Below are positions 52,310 through 61,883 of a DNA stretch of 64,000 bases, piece after piece. Source of the stretch: CAYTID01 sp964437735. GTDB taxonomy: Bacteria; Bacteroidota; Ignavibacteria; UBA10030; BY39. How positions within the stretch are numbered: the first letter of the stretch is position 1; every line of letters begins with the position of its first letter. The notes beneath the pieces are model-generated. The model did not search any database. It was not told the origin of the DNA and saw only the letters and a program-made list of their open reading frames with translations. The stretch is taken from assembly GCA_964437735.1 (NCBI GenBank), contig CAYTID010000003.1, positions 5,179 through 69,178 on the forward strand, read 5' to 3'. Position numbers and translations under genes: made by a program.

Positions 52310-55300
52310 CTATTTCGATTTATCAGGATATTTTGGAATTGGTACGATTTCCTTCTCTTTAGTTTTCAACTCAGCTAAAATTACTTCTATTGCTTTATTC
52401 AATTGTTGATCAATACCTTCAAATTCCAAAGCCGGATCGTTATCTACAAATATATCCGGTTCTACACCAACACCTTCGATTATCCAATTCCCATCTTCGT
52501 CGTAGCGAGAAAATTCTGGCCGGTTCAACACTCCACCATCTAATAAAGGTAATGTTCCTCTTATTCCTACAACACCACCCCACGATCTTTTTCCAATAAG
52601 TTTACCCAATTTATAATGTTTAAAACGATACGGGAATAAATCTCCGTCAGACGCTGAAAACTCATCCAGTAAGCAAACCTTCGGTCCGAGAACCATAGCT
52701 GACGGATCCGGACTCGGAACTGTATTTCTTGCGAATGTGAACATATTTAATTCACGCCTCAATCTTTCGATTAACATTGGTGAAACATTTCCACCTCCGT
52801 TGCCGCGAACATCTATAATTAATCCTTTTTTCCGGAGTTGAGGATAGAAATATTTTACAAATTCATTCAAACCTTTATTACCCATATCGGGGACGTGAAT
52901 ATAACCAATTTTTCCGTTCGTAGCTTTATCAACTTTTTCAATATTATTTACAACCCAATTGAAATAATACAAATCCGTTTCATCGGAAATTGGGATAATT
53001 GTGACTTCACGGCTTCCGATTTCGCTTGGTTGTATATTCAATTTCAATTTAACTTGTTTACCGACAGTATTCACTAACGATTCGTAGATATCAATCATAC
53101 TGTTTGTGGGCTTCCCGTCAACCGCAATAATATATTCACCTTCTTTAGCATTTATTCCGATTTCTGTGAGAGGAGATACAACCGATTTATTCCAATTTTG
53201 TCCTTTCAGTATCCTTTTAATTTGAAAGTATCCGGATTTTTTATCTCTTTCGAGTTGGGCGCCGAGCATACCGGTTTGGATTTTTTTGGGGCTTGGCAGA
53301 TCACCGCCTCCGACATAAGCATGTCCCGCGTTCAATTCTCCTATCATTTCTCCGATAATATAAGTCAAATCTGCCCGGTGTTTTACTGCTTTTGCCAGAG
53401 GTTCATACCGGTCTCTCACTGATTTCCAATCAACTCCGTGCATGTTTGGTGCATAGAAAAAGTCGCGTTGCTGTCGCCACGATTCATTAAATATTTGCAG
53501 CCATTCTTCACTGCGATTTAACACTACTTCCATACCGTTTAATTTTAGATAATCTTTTATCTCCATTTTTGCAGACGGTAGATCGAGTATTGCATACAAT
53601 TTATCTTTTGAAACTAGTATTTTCTTTTGATCAGCCGATACTTCATAGCCGTCGATATTTCCTAAGTCATTCTCCGCTAATTTTTCTAAATCAAACATCT
53701 TAAAGAAAGTTAAAGTGTCTCTGCTGCCTCTTTTCAAATAATACAATTTGTTCCCAACGGATGTTAAACTTCTGTAATCAGCAGCTTGCACAGGAAAAGA
53801 AATTATCCTGGCTTTTAATCCATCAATATCAATTTTAACATCAATAGTTTTTTTAGCAGGGTCGATTTTCTTTGTATCTTTTTCAGGTTTATCGTCCTCC
53901 TTCTTCAATCCAACTTCATCACTCTTGGGTTGGAAGGGTGATTTTGTTTCTTTTGATAGTATTACAAAATAAATCCTTGACATATCCTGATAAACGTGGT
54001 TCCATTCTGTCCGGCTGTATGTGGGAGTAAAATCTCTATCCGAAACAAAATAAAGATATTTCCCATCTTTACTAAATTCCGGCTGCGTTGAACTGTACCA
54101 TCCGTCTGTAACTTCATACGATTTTTTTGATTCTAGAGAATAGAGATAAATCTTTGCCATCGATTCAGCTTCCGGTTTTGCATACGAAATCCACTTGCTG
54201 TCGGGAGACCAGGAATAATTTGTTATTTCCCAAATGTCAGCATCAGCAACTTCTGTTACTTCCTTAGTAGTAATATCGACATACCGCAATCTGAGCATTT
54301 TATCGGACCACATAATTTTTCGACTGTCCGGTGACCAGTTTATTCGATATTTATAAGTATCAGATTTAAACGTAAGCTGTTGAGCAGATTGGCTATTCCC
54401 TTCCTGCATAATATATATTTCGTCCTCATCGGTTGCATCCGATATATAAGCTATCCATTTTCCATCGGGCGACCATTTTGAATTCCGTTCATGAATTCCT
54501 GAAGTATTTGTTATATTTCTGATGTTACCGTATTTTTCAGGGACCGTAAATATGTCTCCTCTTGCACCAAACAATGCTCTATTCCCGTCGGGTGATATTT
54601 CATAATTAGTAATGTTCTTCTTGACATCAATTAATTGTGGCCGTCCGCCAATCATATCATCAGAAATTGTAATCGGAACTTTTGCGTATGTTTCTGATTG
54701 AACATCAAACCTATATATATATCCGGCATATTCAAAAACGATGGCTTCCTTTGAATGCGAAGGAAACTTTATGTCAAAATCTATAAAATTTGTAAGTTGC
54801 TTAACCTGTTTTGAATCAAAATCGTACACATATAAATTCATACGCTTATTATCATCACGATCAGAAAGAAAATATATTTTTCCCGCAATCCACATCGGTA
54901 TAATATCCTGTGCCGGATTGTTTGTAATGTTCAAAGTTTTTTTGGATTGAAAATCATAAACCCAGATATCATCAGCCATTCCTCCCCGATAGCGTTTCCA
55001 CGTTCTGAACTCCCGGAACACGCGATTATATGCAATTTTTGTGTCGTCAGGTGAATAGGAGCAAAATCCACCTCTCGGTAGAGGTAATTGTTCAGGGAGC
55101 CCACCTTCAGTATTGGCAAGAAAGAGTTGTCCTTTGAAATCATTAAACTCCCGCATTCGTGACCTAAAAATTATTTCCCTATTGTTTGATTTCCATCCCA
55201 TAACAATATTATTAGGTCCCATCCTGTCTGAAACATCATCTCTCCCCAAAACGGGAGTGTGTGTTAATCTTTCTGGTATTCCTCCGTCCGATGGTATGAG

Positions 55301-55567
55301 ATAAACTTCACGGTTTCCATCGTATTCACCTGTAAATGCGATCATCTTCCCGTCGGGTGAAAATTTTGGAAACATTTCATATCCCTCATGGTTTGTAAGT
55401 TTTCTGGCAATTCCACCAATGGTATTTACATTATACAGATCGCCGGCAAATGAAAATACTATATGATTATCATATATTGTGGGAAATCTTAATACACGAG
55501 ATTCATCCATTGCGTATAAATTGCAGAAGGTCAAAATAATTAGAAGCGCTATTAGTTGAAGTTTCAT
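52310..55567 (-). CDS. Tricorn-like S41 serine protease with beta-propeller domain
   Basis: A 1085-residue exported protein. A signal peptide spans about 1-19. Residues to about 540 hold WD40-like/PD40 repeats (for example FSPDGKMIAFTGEYDG, WSPDGKWIAYISDATDEDEIY and WSPDSKWISYAK) forming a propeller. A C-terminal PDZ and S41 tail-specific protease module follows, with GHAYVGGGDLP (His), a WYSS-free region, and the nucleophile near residue 970 in DEFSASDGD. It resembles tricorn peptidase homologues, which degrade oligopeptides in compartments outside the inner membrane in many Bacteroidota and relatives. It stands alone upstream of a 365-bp gap. Confidence 0.9.
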   Translation of the reverse strand: MKLQLIALLIILTFCNLYAMDESRVLRFPTIYDNHIVFSFAGDLYNVNTIGGIARKLTNHEGYEMFPKFSPDGKMIAFTGEYDGNREVYLIPSDGGIPERLTHTPVLGRDDVSDRMGPNNIVMGWKSNNREIIFRSRMREFNDFKGQLFLANTEGGLPEQLPLPRGGFCSYSPDDTKIAYNRVFREFRTWKRYRGGMADDIWVYDFQSKKTLNITNNPAQDIIPMWIAGKIYFLSDRDDNKRMNLYVYDFDSKQVKQLTNFIDFDIKFPSHSKEAIVFEYAGYIYRFDVQSETYAKVPITISDDMIGGRPQLIDVKKNITNYEISPDGNRALFGARGDIFTVPEKYGNIRNITNTSGIHERNSKWSPDGKWIAYISDATDEDEIYIMQEGNSQSAQQLTFKSDTYKYRINWSPDSRKIMWSDKMLRLRYVDITTKEVTEVADADIWEITNYSWSPDSKWISYAKPEAESMAKIYLYSLESKKSYEVTDGWYSSTQPEFSKDGKYLYFVSDRDFTPTYSRTEWNHVYQDMSRIYFVILSKETKSPFQPKSDEVGLKKEDDKPEKDTKKIDPAKKTIDVKIDIDGLKARIISFPVQAADYRSLTSVGNKLYYLKRGSRDTLTFFKMFDLEKLAENDLGNIDGYEVSADQKKILVSKDKLYAILDLPSAKMEIKDYLKLNGMEVVLNRSEEWLQIFNESWRQQRDFFYAPNMHGVDWKSVRDRYEPLAKAVKHRADLTYIIGEMIGELNAGHAYVGGGDLPSPKKIQTGMLGAQLERDKKSGYFQIKRILKGQNWNKSVVSPLTEIGINAKEGEYIIAVDGKPTNSMIDIYESLVNTVGKQVKLKLNIQPSEIGSREVTIIPISDETDLYYFNWVVNNIEKVDKATNGKIGYIHVPDMGNKGLNEFVKYFYPQLRKKGLIIDVRGNGGGNVSPMLIERLRRELNMFTFARNTVPSPDPSAMVLGPKVCLLDEFSASDGDLFPYRFKHYKLGKLIGKRSWGGVVGIRGTLPLLDGGVLNRPEFSRYDEDGNWIIEGVGVEPDIFVDNDPALEFEGIDQQLNKAIEVILAELKTKEKEIVPIPKYPDKSK

Positions 55568-55659
55568 ATAAATCCTTTCATAGTTAAGAACTTATAATAA
55601 ATTTAAGAAGATTTTACAAAAAAACAATCAGATGTCTCTATTATTTTTATTCCTGACGG

Positions 55660-56328
55660 TTAAATATTATTACAGCTCCTGATTTTTAGTTCCTCCGTTA
55701 ACCATTCGCACCACTCAATAACTCCCTGGTTACTGTAACATGATGTTTCAAATATTTTCAAATTAGGATTTATCCTAAATGAAAAATCTCTTGCTTTTTG
55801 AATATTAAATTTTAAATGTGGAAGAAGATCAATTTTATTGATGATTAAGATACAACTTTTCAGAAACATTGCCGGGTACTTCAATGGTTTTTCTTCCCCC
55901 TCAGTTACACTCATAATAACTATGCGGGCATCCTCTCCCAGATAATACGATGAAGGGCAAACCAGATTCCCTACATTTTCAATAAAGAGTATATCTAATT
56001 TACTCAAATCCATTTTTTGAACAGCCTCCTCTATCATCCGGGCTTCAAGATGACAAGTGCCATTCGTTATAATTTGAGCTACCTGCACATTGAAATGAGA
56101 TAACCTTTCTGCGTCAAGACTTGTTTGTATGTCCCCCTCAATAACTCCTACCGACAAAGCAGGCGATATTATTTTCAATGTTTTTTCGAGTAAAGATGTT
56201 TTACCCGAACCCGGGGAACTTACAAGGTTTACAACGAATACTTTCGAATCATCAAATTTCTTCCTTAATGAGGCGGCTATCTCATCGTTTTTCCTTAAAA
56301 CTTTTTGTTCCACGTTTATTATTTCCAT
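55660..56328 (-). CDS. hypB: Hydrogenase maturation GTPase HypB
   Basis: A 222-residue SIMIBI-class GTPase that delivers nickel to [NiFe]-hydrogenase with HypA. The P-loop is SPGSGKTS at 38-45, followed by GDIQTSLDAERL, THC in NGTCHLEA (metal site), and NKIDLLPHL as the guanine-recognition NKxD. It lacks the His-rich N-terminal store found in some HypB proteins. It shares one base with hypA and is the last gene of the hydrogenase operon. Confidence 0.95.
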   Translation of the reverse strand: MEIINVEQKVLRKNDEIAASLRKKFDDSKVFVVNLVSSPGSGKTSLLEKTLKIISPALSVGVIEGDIQTSLDAERLSHFNVQVAQIITNGTCHLEARMIEEAVQKMDLSKLDILFIENVGNLVCPSSYYLGEDARIVIMSVTEGEEKPLKYPAMFLKSCILIINKIDLLPHLKFNIQKARDFSFRINPNLKIFETSCYSNQGVIEWCEWLTEELKIRSCNNI

Positions 56329-56669
56329 TATTCAACCTCCATGTGGGTTATTTCAAATTCACTCCCCCCATTGATATCATAGTTTTGACTATTGCATGAC
56401 GGACAATTATTCTCAAAATTCATAATACCGAAGTGCTTCTTACATTGGCGGCAAATAGCGTTCACGGGGCATTCTTCAAAAATCAATTCCGCACCATCAG
56501 CGATAGTTCCTTTACTTACCTCTGAAAAATAAAACCGGAGTGAATCGGGATAGATACCCATTAGCTCTCCGATTTTTATTGATACCGATACTACACGGCG
56601 ATTCCGGATACTTTGATTATAATTTTTTATTATATCAATTATATTCTGCGCCAGAGATGCTTCGTGCAT
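56328..56669 (-). CDS. hypA: Hydrogenase maturation nickel chaperone HypA
   Basis: A 113-residue HypA. H2 and E3 of MHEASLAQNII bind nickel. Four cysteines C73, C76, C89 and C92 hold a structural zinc. Together with HypB it inserts nickel into the hydrogenase large subunit. The gene overlaps the upstream protease gene by 35 bp and the downstream hypB by one base, a sign of strong coupling. Confidence 0.95.
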   Translation of the reverse strand: MHEASLAQNIIDIIKNYNQSIRNRRVVSVSIKIGELMGIYPDSLRFYFSEVSKGTIADGAELIFEECPVNAICRQCKKHFGIMNFENNCPSCNSQNYDINGGSEFEITHMEVE

Positions 56670-57144
56670 TTTTTGACTCCTCTAAAACCTTATCAAGCAA
56701 TAGATCTAATTTACTGTTGACAATATTTGTCAGACCGGTTCCCAGTTCAATACATTCCGGTTCAATACCGATGATCATTACTTCAACATCTTCAAATCTT
56801 TTATCAACCTGCTTTATCAATTTTAAGGCATCGACAATCTGAATTTGATGCGCTGATTTTGCTTCGCTCTCAATTTGAATATCTTCCAGGAGAAATTTAT
56901 ATATACTGCCCGGTCTCTTTCTTACTCTGATCACGTCGATAATAATTATTTTTTCAAAAATTCCTTCGATTGTTAAAATTTTAAAAATATCAGTCCCGGC
57001 TTCTGCGAGTACAATGTGATCCGGGAGGTTCATTCTCGTCAATTTCTCTATGGCATAAATACCCAATCCTTCATCTCGGAGAAGAATATTTCCCACACCA
57101 ATTATTAAAACTTTCGACTCGCTGGTATTTTTTTTCTTAATCAT
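56635..57144 (-). CDS. Hydrogenase maturation endopeptidase
   Basis: A 169-residue HyaD/HycI-type peptidase that cuts the C-terminal tail off the hydrogenase large subunit once nickel is in place. GVGNILLRDEGLG at 16-28 carries the first metal-binding acidic pair, IIIDVIRV the second aspartate and SAHQIQIVDAL the histidine. It lies 10 bp after the large subunit gene, whose tail LVKVKVKK after H425 is its likely substrate. It overlaps hypA by 35 bp. Confidence 0.92.
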   Translation of the reverse strand: MIKKKNTSESKVLIIGVGNILLRDEGLGIYAIEKLTRMNLPDHIVLAEAGTDIFKILTIEGIFEKIIIIDVIRVRKRPGSIYKFLLEDIQIESEAKSAHQIQIVDALKLIKQVDKRFEDVEVMIIGIEPECIELGTGLTNIVNSKLDLLLDKVLEESKNARSISGAEYN

Positions 57145-57154
57145 CAGAAGAAAT

Positions 57155-58456
57155 TTATTTTTTTACTTTTACTTTAACTAAATGCGTTGCACATGATATA
57201 CATGGATCATAAGCCCTGGCAATATGTTCAAGACTGTTTCTGATTATTTTCACCGGTTCATTTATTAATTTTTCAACTGCCCCCTTCATATCTTTTTCAA
57301 CGTTAGCAAGATTTTGGGCTGTTGGTGTAATAATATCGGCATTTACTATATGACCGGTTTCATCGAATTCATAGTAATGATATAAAGTTCCTCTCGGAAC
57401 TTCAATAGCGCCTATTCCTTTGCCTGCTCGTATTTCATATTTGACAGGCTCTTCGTGTCCGATTCCGTTTTGAAAAAGCAATTCAATCAACTGTTTTGAA
57501 CGCTCGATTGAATGAACTAATTCAATCATTTGCGCATAGTTATTATGAAGCGTATTGTGCGATGGAATAATCGGTAATAATTTTTGTTGAGCTTCCTTAG
57601 CTTTACCCGTTAAATATTTCGAGTTCAAATTAATTCTGGCAAGCGATCCGACCATAAAAGGCTGACTGTTGTATAAACTCTGCTTTGCGGTGGAATGGGA
57701 AACTACTTTTTCATGACATACACTACGGAAATCCGAAATAGACCTCCTAACGCCATCTGATGTTAATATCGTGTCTCCCAGATAGCTATATCTTTCTTCC
57801 TTTGGTTCTAATGCGGCATATATACCATCGTGCGATGTATATTCAGGTAATTTGATACTCGTAAAAAGATTCACCAAACTATCAGATAATTCTAGCCCCT
57901 TTTCCAGGTCTGTTTTTAAAACTGACAATTCATGTTTTGTAGGAATTTTTCCGAATCCACCCACGATTGCATTTATCGGATGGATAGCACGTCCACCTAT
58001 TAAGTCTTGAATTGAATTACCCAGTTTTTTTAGATTCAATGCAATCGTAACCTCAGCCGCATAATCCTTAGCCATAGCTAATGGTCCGTCATAACCGAGC
58101 AAATCCGGGAGTACAAGACAACCCAGATGTAATGCATGGCTTTCGATCGCTTCGCCGTGTAGAAGTAATGCGCGAAGTAATTCTGTCCGTTGCGTAACTT
58201 TAATACCAAGAGCATTTTCGGTAGCCATTTGTGATGTAAGCGTATGACCGGCTGAACAGATTCCACACACCCTTGATACAATAGCGGAAACATCTGTAAA
58301 TTTTTTGCCCACAATCAATACTTCATAAAAACGGGATCCCTCAAATATTTCCATATTGACATGACTAACTTTACCTTTATCTATTTCAACTTCAATACCG
58401 CCATGCCCCTCAACTCGTCCTAAATGTGGTATTGAAATCATTCTATCCTTTTCCAT
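57155..58456 (-). CDS. hydA: [NiFe]-hydrogenase large subunit, group 3b type
   Basis: A 433-residue catalytic subunit holding the NiFe(CN)2CO site. Nickel ligands are C64 and C67 in RVCGICSAGHT and C419 and C422 in DPCISCATH. H425 should be the last residue after removal of the 8-residue tail. Short L1/L2 motifs and the accompanying HydD, HydG and HydB subunits indicate the cytoplasmic NAD(P)-linked group 3b (sulfhydrogenase type), as in Pyrococcus. Third-position Cys, not selenocysteine, binds nickel. It would take up or evolve H2 in exchange with NADPH. Confidence 0.95.
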   Translation of the reverse strand: MEKDRMISIPHLGRVEGHGGIEVEIDKGKVSHVNMEIFEGSRFYEVLIVGKKFTDVSAIVSRVCGICSAGHTLTSQMATENALGIKVTQRTELLRALLLHGEAIESHALHLGCLVLPDLLGYDGPLAMAKDYAAEVTIALNLKKLGNSIQDLIGGRAIHPINAIVGGFGKIPTKHELSVLKTDLEKGLELSDSLVNLFTSIKLPEYTSHDGIYAALEPKEERYSYLGDTILTSDGVRRSISDFRSVCHEKVVSHSTAKQSLYNSQPFMVGSLARINLNSKYLTGKAKEAQQKLLPIIPSHNTLHNNYAQMIELVHSIERSKQLIELLFQNGIGHEEPVKYEIRAGKGIGAIEVPRGTLYHYYEFDETGHIVNADIITPTAQNLANVEKDMKGAVEKLINEPVKIIRNSLEHIARAYDPCISCATHLVKVKVKK

Positions 58457-58468
58457 ATAAATCTCCTA

Positions 58469-59251
58469 TTATTTTTGAGCTAATAATTTATCAGGTATCC
58501 AAGCCGGTGTAGCAAACATTGCCATTTTCTTTTCAATATCACCTTTGGATATACCATGTTGCTTAAACATTGTCACGTTAGCATCATAATGAGCTTCTTC
58601 AATCGGTCCATGACACCCACCACAAGGAATATTATGACTCGGGCACCGCGCGTTACAACCCGAAACTGTAAGCGCACCGCAACAAACTTCACCCTGTTCA
58701 ATAACCAGGCAAGGATTTTCTCTCATTTTACATTCACTGCAGACAGAAAATTTTAATATTTCTGGTAAATTTCCATGAAGAAGTGATGTAGCGAGATGTA
58801 AAAAGTGATTTTTTTCGATCGGACAACCCGGTAATTGAATATCAACTTTTACAAACGATTTTACCGGCAATGCCGGCATCGCATCGACTACGTCAATTTC
58901 ATCACCGTAAACTTCTTTTTTCAAAACATCCCTTGGTATTTGATTTTTCATTGCAGCTACTCCGCCCCAAACAGCACATGTGCCGATCGCAATCAATAGA
59001 TTTGAACGTTTTCTTATTTCGTGCAGGGCATCCAAGTCACGGGTTTGGGCAACGACTCCTTCAACAAAAGCAATATCAAGTTGAACAGTTTTATCATTAT
59101 TTGTTTGTGCCATTTCCCAATCGCGGATATCCAGAACGTTCGCTAAATGGATAAGTTCATCTTCGCAATTTAAAATTGCTAATTGATCTCCCGCACACGA
59201 TGTTAATCCAAAAATTCCAATTTTAGGTTTGTTTGGCATTTCAATCACCAT
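58469..59251 (-). CDS. hydD: [NiFe]-hydrogenase small subunit, group 3b type
   Basis: A 260-residue small subunit that carries Fe-S clusters between the NiFe site and the diaphorase. The N-terminal LTSCAGDQLAILNCEDEL holds proximal-cluster cysteines. The C-terminal cysteine-rich stretch (CSECKMRENPC, then VCCGALTVSGCNARCPSHNIPCGGC) supplies further ligands. No twin-arginine signal peptide, so the enzyme is cytoplasmic. It lies 12 bp before hydA and 5 bp after hydG. Confidence 0.95.
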   Translation of the reverse strand: MVIEMPNKPKIGIFGLTSCAGDQLAILNCEDELIHLANVLDIRDWEMAQTNNDKTVQLDIAFVEGVVAQTRDLDALHEIRKRSNLLIAIGTCAVWGGVAAMKNQIPRDVLKKEVYGDEIDVVDAMPALPVKSFVKVDIQLPGCPIEKNHFLHLATSLLHGNLPEILKFSVCSECKMRENPCLVIEQGEVCCGALTVSGCNARCPSHNIPCGGCHGPIEEAHYDANVTMFKQHGISKGDIEKKMAMFATPAWIPDKLLAQK

Positions 59252-59256
59252 CCTTC

Positions 59257-60150
59257 TTAAAATTCAATTAATTCGGGCATATTAATTATGTCCCAGTAAG
59301 TAAAGATCGGACCATCGATGCATGTATATTTGTAACCTATAGCACAGTGTCCGCATTTTCCAACTCCGCATTCCATGCGCCTTTCGAGCGACATAAGGAT
59401 ACGGTCTTTGGAAAAATTCAATTTCAGTAATTTTTCAAGTACAAATTTATAAAATATGGGAGGACCACAAACGGCAGCATATGTGTTATGAACATTTAAG
59501 TCTTTTACGTATTGAAACAAATCGGTTACCATCCCGATTTTACCGCGCCATGGATGTGCGCCCGGATACTGATAGGCTTGCTCGACAGCCAGATAACACT
59601 CCAGGTCAGTGCGACGTAAAAGCGATTCCAATTCGTCGCGAAATAGTACATCATCGGGTGTTTTTGTTCCATACATTAATATCACTCTGCCGAACTGGTT
59701 CCTGTGGTCTAACACATAATTCAATAACGACCTCAAAGGTGCCATACCCAATCCCCCGGCAACTATCAATACATCGTGTCCTTTCATATCTTCAACGGGA
59801 TAACCATTACCGTATGGACCACGTATGCCCACTAGGGAATTTTCAGGCAGATTATACAGAGCGTTTGTAACGCGCCCCATTCTTCTGACACACATCTCAA
59901 GAACTCCCTTACGAGTTGGAGTTGAACTCAAAGATATAGGCGCTTCACCGGTGCCAATAACAGTAATTTCGGCAAATTGTCCCGGTTTATATAAAAATGT
60001 TTCATTTAATGTAGGATCCTCAAAACGGAATAAAAAAAGATAGTTATCTTCGACCATTGGTATCACGCGTACAAGCCGGGCAAGCGACGGCATCATTACA
60101 TTTATCGAACGGGCTTTGGCAGAATAATTTTGTTGTGTATGATGAATCAT
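59257..60150 (-). CDS. hydG: Hydrogenase gamma subunit: FAD/NAD(P)-binding oxidoreductase
   Basis: A 297-residue ferredoxin-NADP reductase-like subunit. FAD binding is at GEAPISLSSTP, NAD(P) binding at GGLGMAPLRSLL. The C-terminus has a [2Fe-2S] cluster motif MECGVGKCGHCAIG followed by C at YKYTCIDG. It passes electrons between NAD(P)H and the small subunit. Overlaps hydB by one base and precedes hydD by 5 bp. It resembles SudA/HydG of archaeal sulfhydrogenases. Confidence 0.94.
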   Translation of the reverse strand: MIHHTQQNYSAKARSINVMMPSLARLVRVIPMVEDNYLFLFRFEDPTLNETFLYKPGQFAEITVIGTGEAPISLSSTPTRKGVLEMCVRRMGRVTNALYNLPENSLVGIRGPYGNGYPVEDMKGHDVLIVAGGLGMAPLRSLLNYVLDHRNQFGRVILMYGTKTPDDVLFRDELESLLRRTDLECYLAVEQAYQYPGAHPWRGKIGMVTDLFQYVKDLNVHNTYAAVCGPPIFYKFVLEKLLKLNFSKDRILMSLERRMECGVGKCGHCAIGYKYTCIDGPIFTYWDIINMPELIEF

Positions 60151-61172
60151 TATACTTCTCCTCTCACTTTATTGAATACTTCAACTACATGAATTTTTGT
60201 CGGACAATGCTGAATGCATCTGCCGCAACCTGTACAACTCGGTTTTCCGTACTGGCTTACAAAACCTTGTTGTTTGTCGTAATATCTGTTCCTCACACGG
60301 TCAGCCCTGTTAGCCCGGAAATTATGTCCACCCGCAACTACGGCATAATCCTTAAACAAACAGGAGTCCCATTGTCGTATCCGGTCCCCGCTCGCTACAT
60401 CCAGATTTAATGTATCGAAAACATTAAAACATGAACATGTCGGACATACCATCGAACAGCTTCCGCAGCACAAACATTTTTTTCCTAGCTCATCCCACAC
60501 TTCGCTCTCCCGTTGTAGTTCCAAAATGTAAGGTAAATCTGAAGTGTCTAAGTGCAATGTAAATTTATTTTTTCTTTCGATACGAATCTTCAGATATTCA
60601 TTTGTGTCTCTCTTTGTAACACTCGTAAACAATTGACTTAAATCATTAACAATATCATCTCCGATACTGGAACCAACAGTCACTAAATAGGAAGATTTTA
60701 GTTCGGAGAGAAACAAATCATAACCGTCTTCCGTTGCGTCCGTGCCCATCGATCTGCAAAAGCATTTATCATCGGGAATGCAACTTAAGCCGACAATAAT
60801 AATATTTTTTCTCCGTGCAAAATAGTACTTATCAGGAAAATTTAAACCGAACACCATATCCAATATTTTTAATCCATGAATATCGCAAGGATGTAGACCG
60901 AAAAGGACAATCTTTTTATCGGCATCTTCCACAATTTCTGAAAACCCCGTTTCCTGATGAAAATTCATCAATTTATCTTTCGGTTTGAAAAAATATTTTT
61001 TGGGAGGTAATATTGTGCGCAGATATTCCAAGGCGATCTCCGACGGATCTTCCATCTTTGTAAATACGTACGACTCCTTGCTTTTTTTCTTCGGGATATG
61101 AACCTCGCCATATTTTTGCAATCCCTCGGCAAACAGCTTAAAATTAGTTTTGGGTAATTTTAAAACTTTCAT
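60150..61172 (-). CDS. hydB: Hydrogenase beta subunit: 4Fe-4S protein
   Basis: A 340-residue protein with two ferredoxin-like cluster motifs in the C-terminal third: CLCCGSCSMVCPTCSCFN and CTGCGRCIQHCPTKIH. It is the electron-transfer beta subunit of group 3b hydrogenases, also called anaerobic sulfite reductase A-like. It is the first gene of the hydBGDA-protease-hypA-hypB operon. A TATAAT box on the minus strand at 61206-61211 lies 34 bp before the ATG. Confidence 0.94.
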   Translation of the reverse strand: MKVLKLPKTNFKLFAEGLQKYGEVHIPKKKSKESYVFTKMEDPSEIALEYLRTILPPKKYFFKPKDKLMNFHQETGFSEIVEDADKKIVLFGLHPCDIHGLKILDMVFGLNFPDKYYFARRKNIIIVGLSCIPDDKCFCRSMGTDATEDGYDLFLSELKSSYLVTVGSSIGDDIVNDLSQLFTSVTKRDTNEYLKIRIERKNKFTLHLDTSDLPYILELQRESEVWDELGKKCLCCGSCSMVCPTCSCFNVFDTLNLDVASGDRIRQWDSCLFKDYAVVAGGHNFRANRADRVRNRYYDKQQGFVSQYGKPSCTGCGRCIQHCPTKIHVVEVFNKVRGEV

Positions 61173-61883
61173 TTTTATCTCGAATTAATTAATTCAGTAT
61201 TGTTAATTATATCAAATATCATAAATCAATATATATGCCATAAAATAATAAGTATTTTTATCTTTCAGGTGATAATATTTCTAATTTTTAGAAAAAAAAA
61301 CAAATATTTTATCAATTTTGAATATTATGAAGTTTTTTTAATCAATGTTTAGTGACAACATCCTCATCAGGTGAGAGGTAATTTCAATATTTTATGTAAA
61401 TTTTATTAAGCGGCACTAGTGAAAATATTTTCCTTTTACTATTTATTCTTCCTTTGGTTTTATTGTATTTTTTTTGTTAGCATATCTCCGTTGATTTTTT
61501 ACACATTCTTTAATATTTTTAAATAAAAATAATTGAAGAATATGCTTTTAAAAATCAATTTCCAATAAAATCTAATCAGGCAAAATGAATATTTGAATTA
61601 GGATCGGGTTTTGGATACTCTGCATTCTGATTTGCTTAGGCAATGGGATCGGATGGAAAAATTCTTGAAAAAAAATCCCGATCCTGCAGCCGCCGGTGTT
61701 TTGACTTTCACCCGTTTGTCGTACGGAGCCGAAAATTTCTTTACGACAATCTAACCGATACGCGACGGTGTCATTGTGAATGTAAAACTTTAAAGCCACA
61801 CTACATTAAAAAATACGTTCTGACCCTAGAAAATATATTTCTATAAATTTTGTATATTGTAAAAAATAAATTAATGGAAGATC
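61173..61883. other. 710-bp divergent intergenic region between hydrogenase and Kor operons
   Basis: No confident gene. From left to right: a TATAAT box for hydB (61206-61211), an inverted repeat TTTCTAA-TTT-TTAGAAA at 61278-61294, a very AT-rich stretch, then a less AT-rich block at about 61600-61790. That block holds an ORF on the plus strand from TTG 61611 to 61754 (47 codons), protein-like but unrecognised, possibly a gene remnant. The last 100 bp is AT-rich and carries the korA promoter. Confidence 0.5.

Noticed and set aside
57155..58456. Selenocysteine in the hydrogenase large subunit
   Set aside because: The nickel-site motifs read DPCISC and RVCGIC with ordinary cysteine codons, and no in-frame TGA occurs.
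61572..61799. 75-codon ORF on the minus strand in the hyd/kor gap
   Set aside because: Its translation looks less protein-like than the overlapping plus-strand frame and shows no motif. Treated as a shadow.
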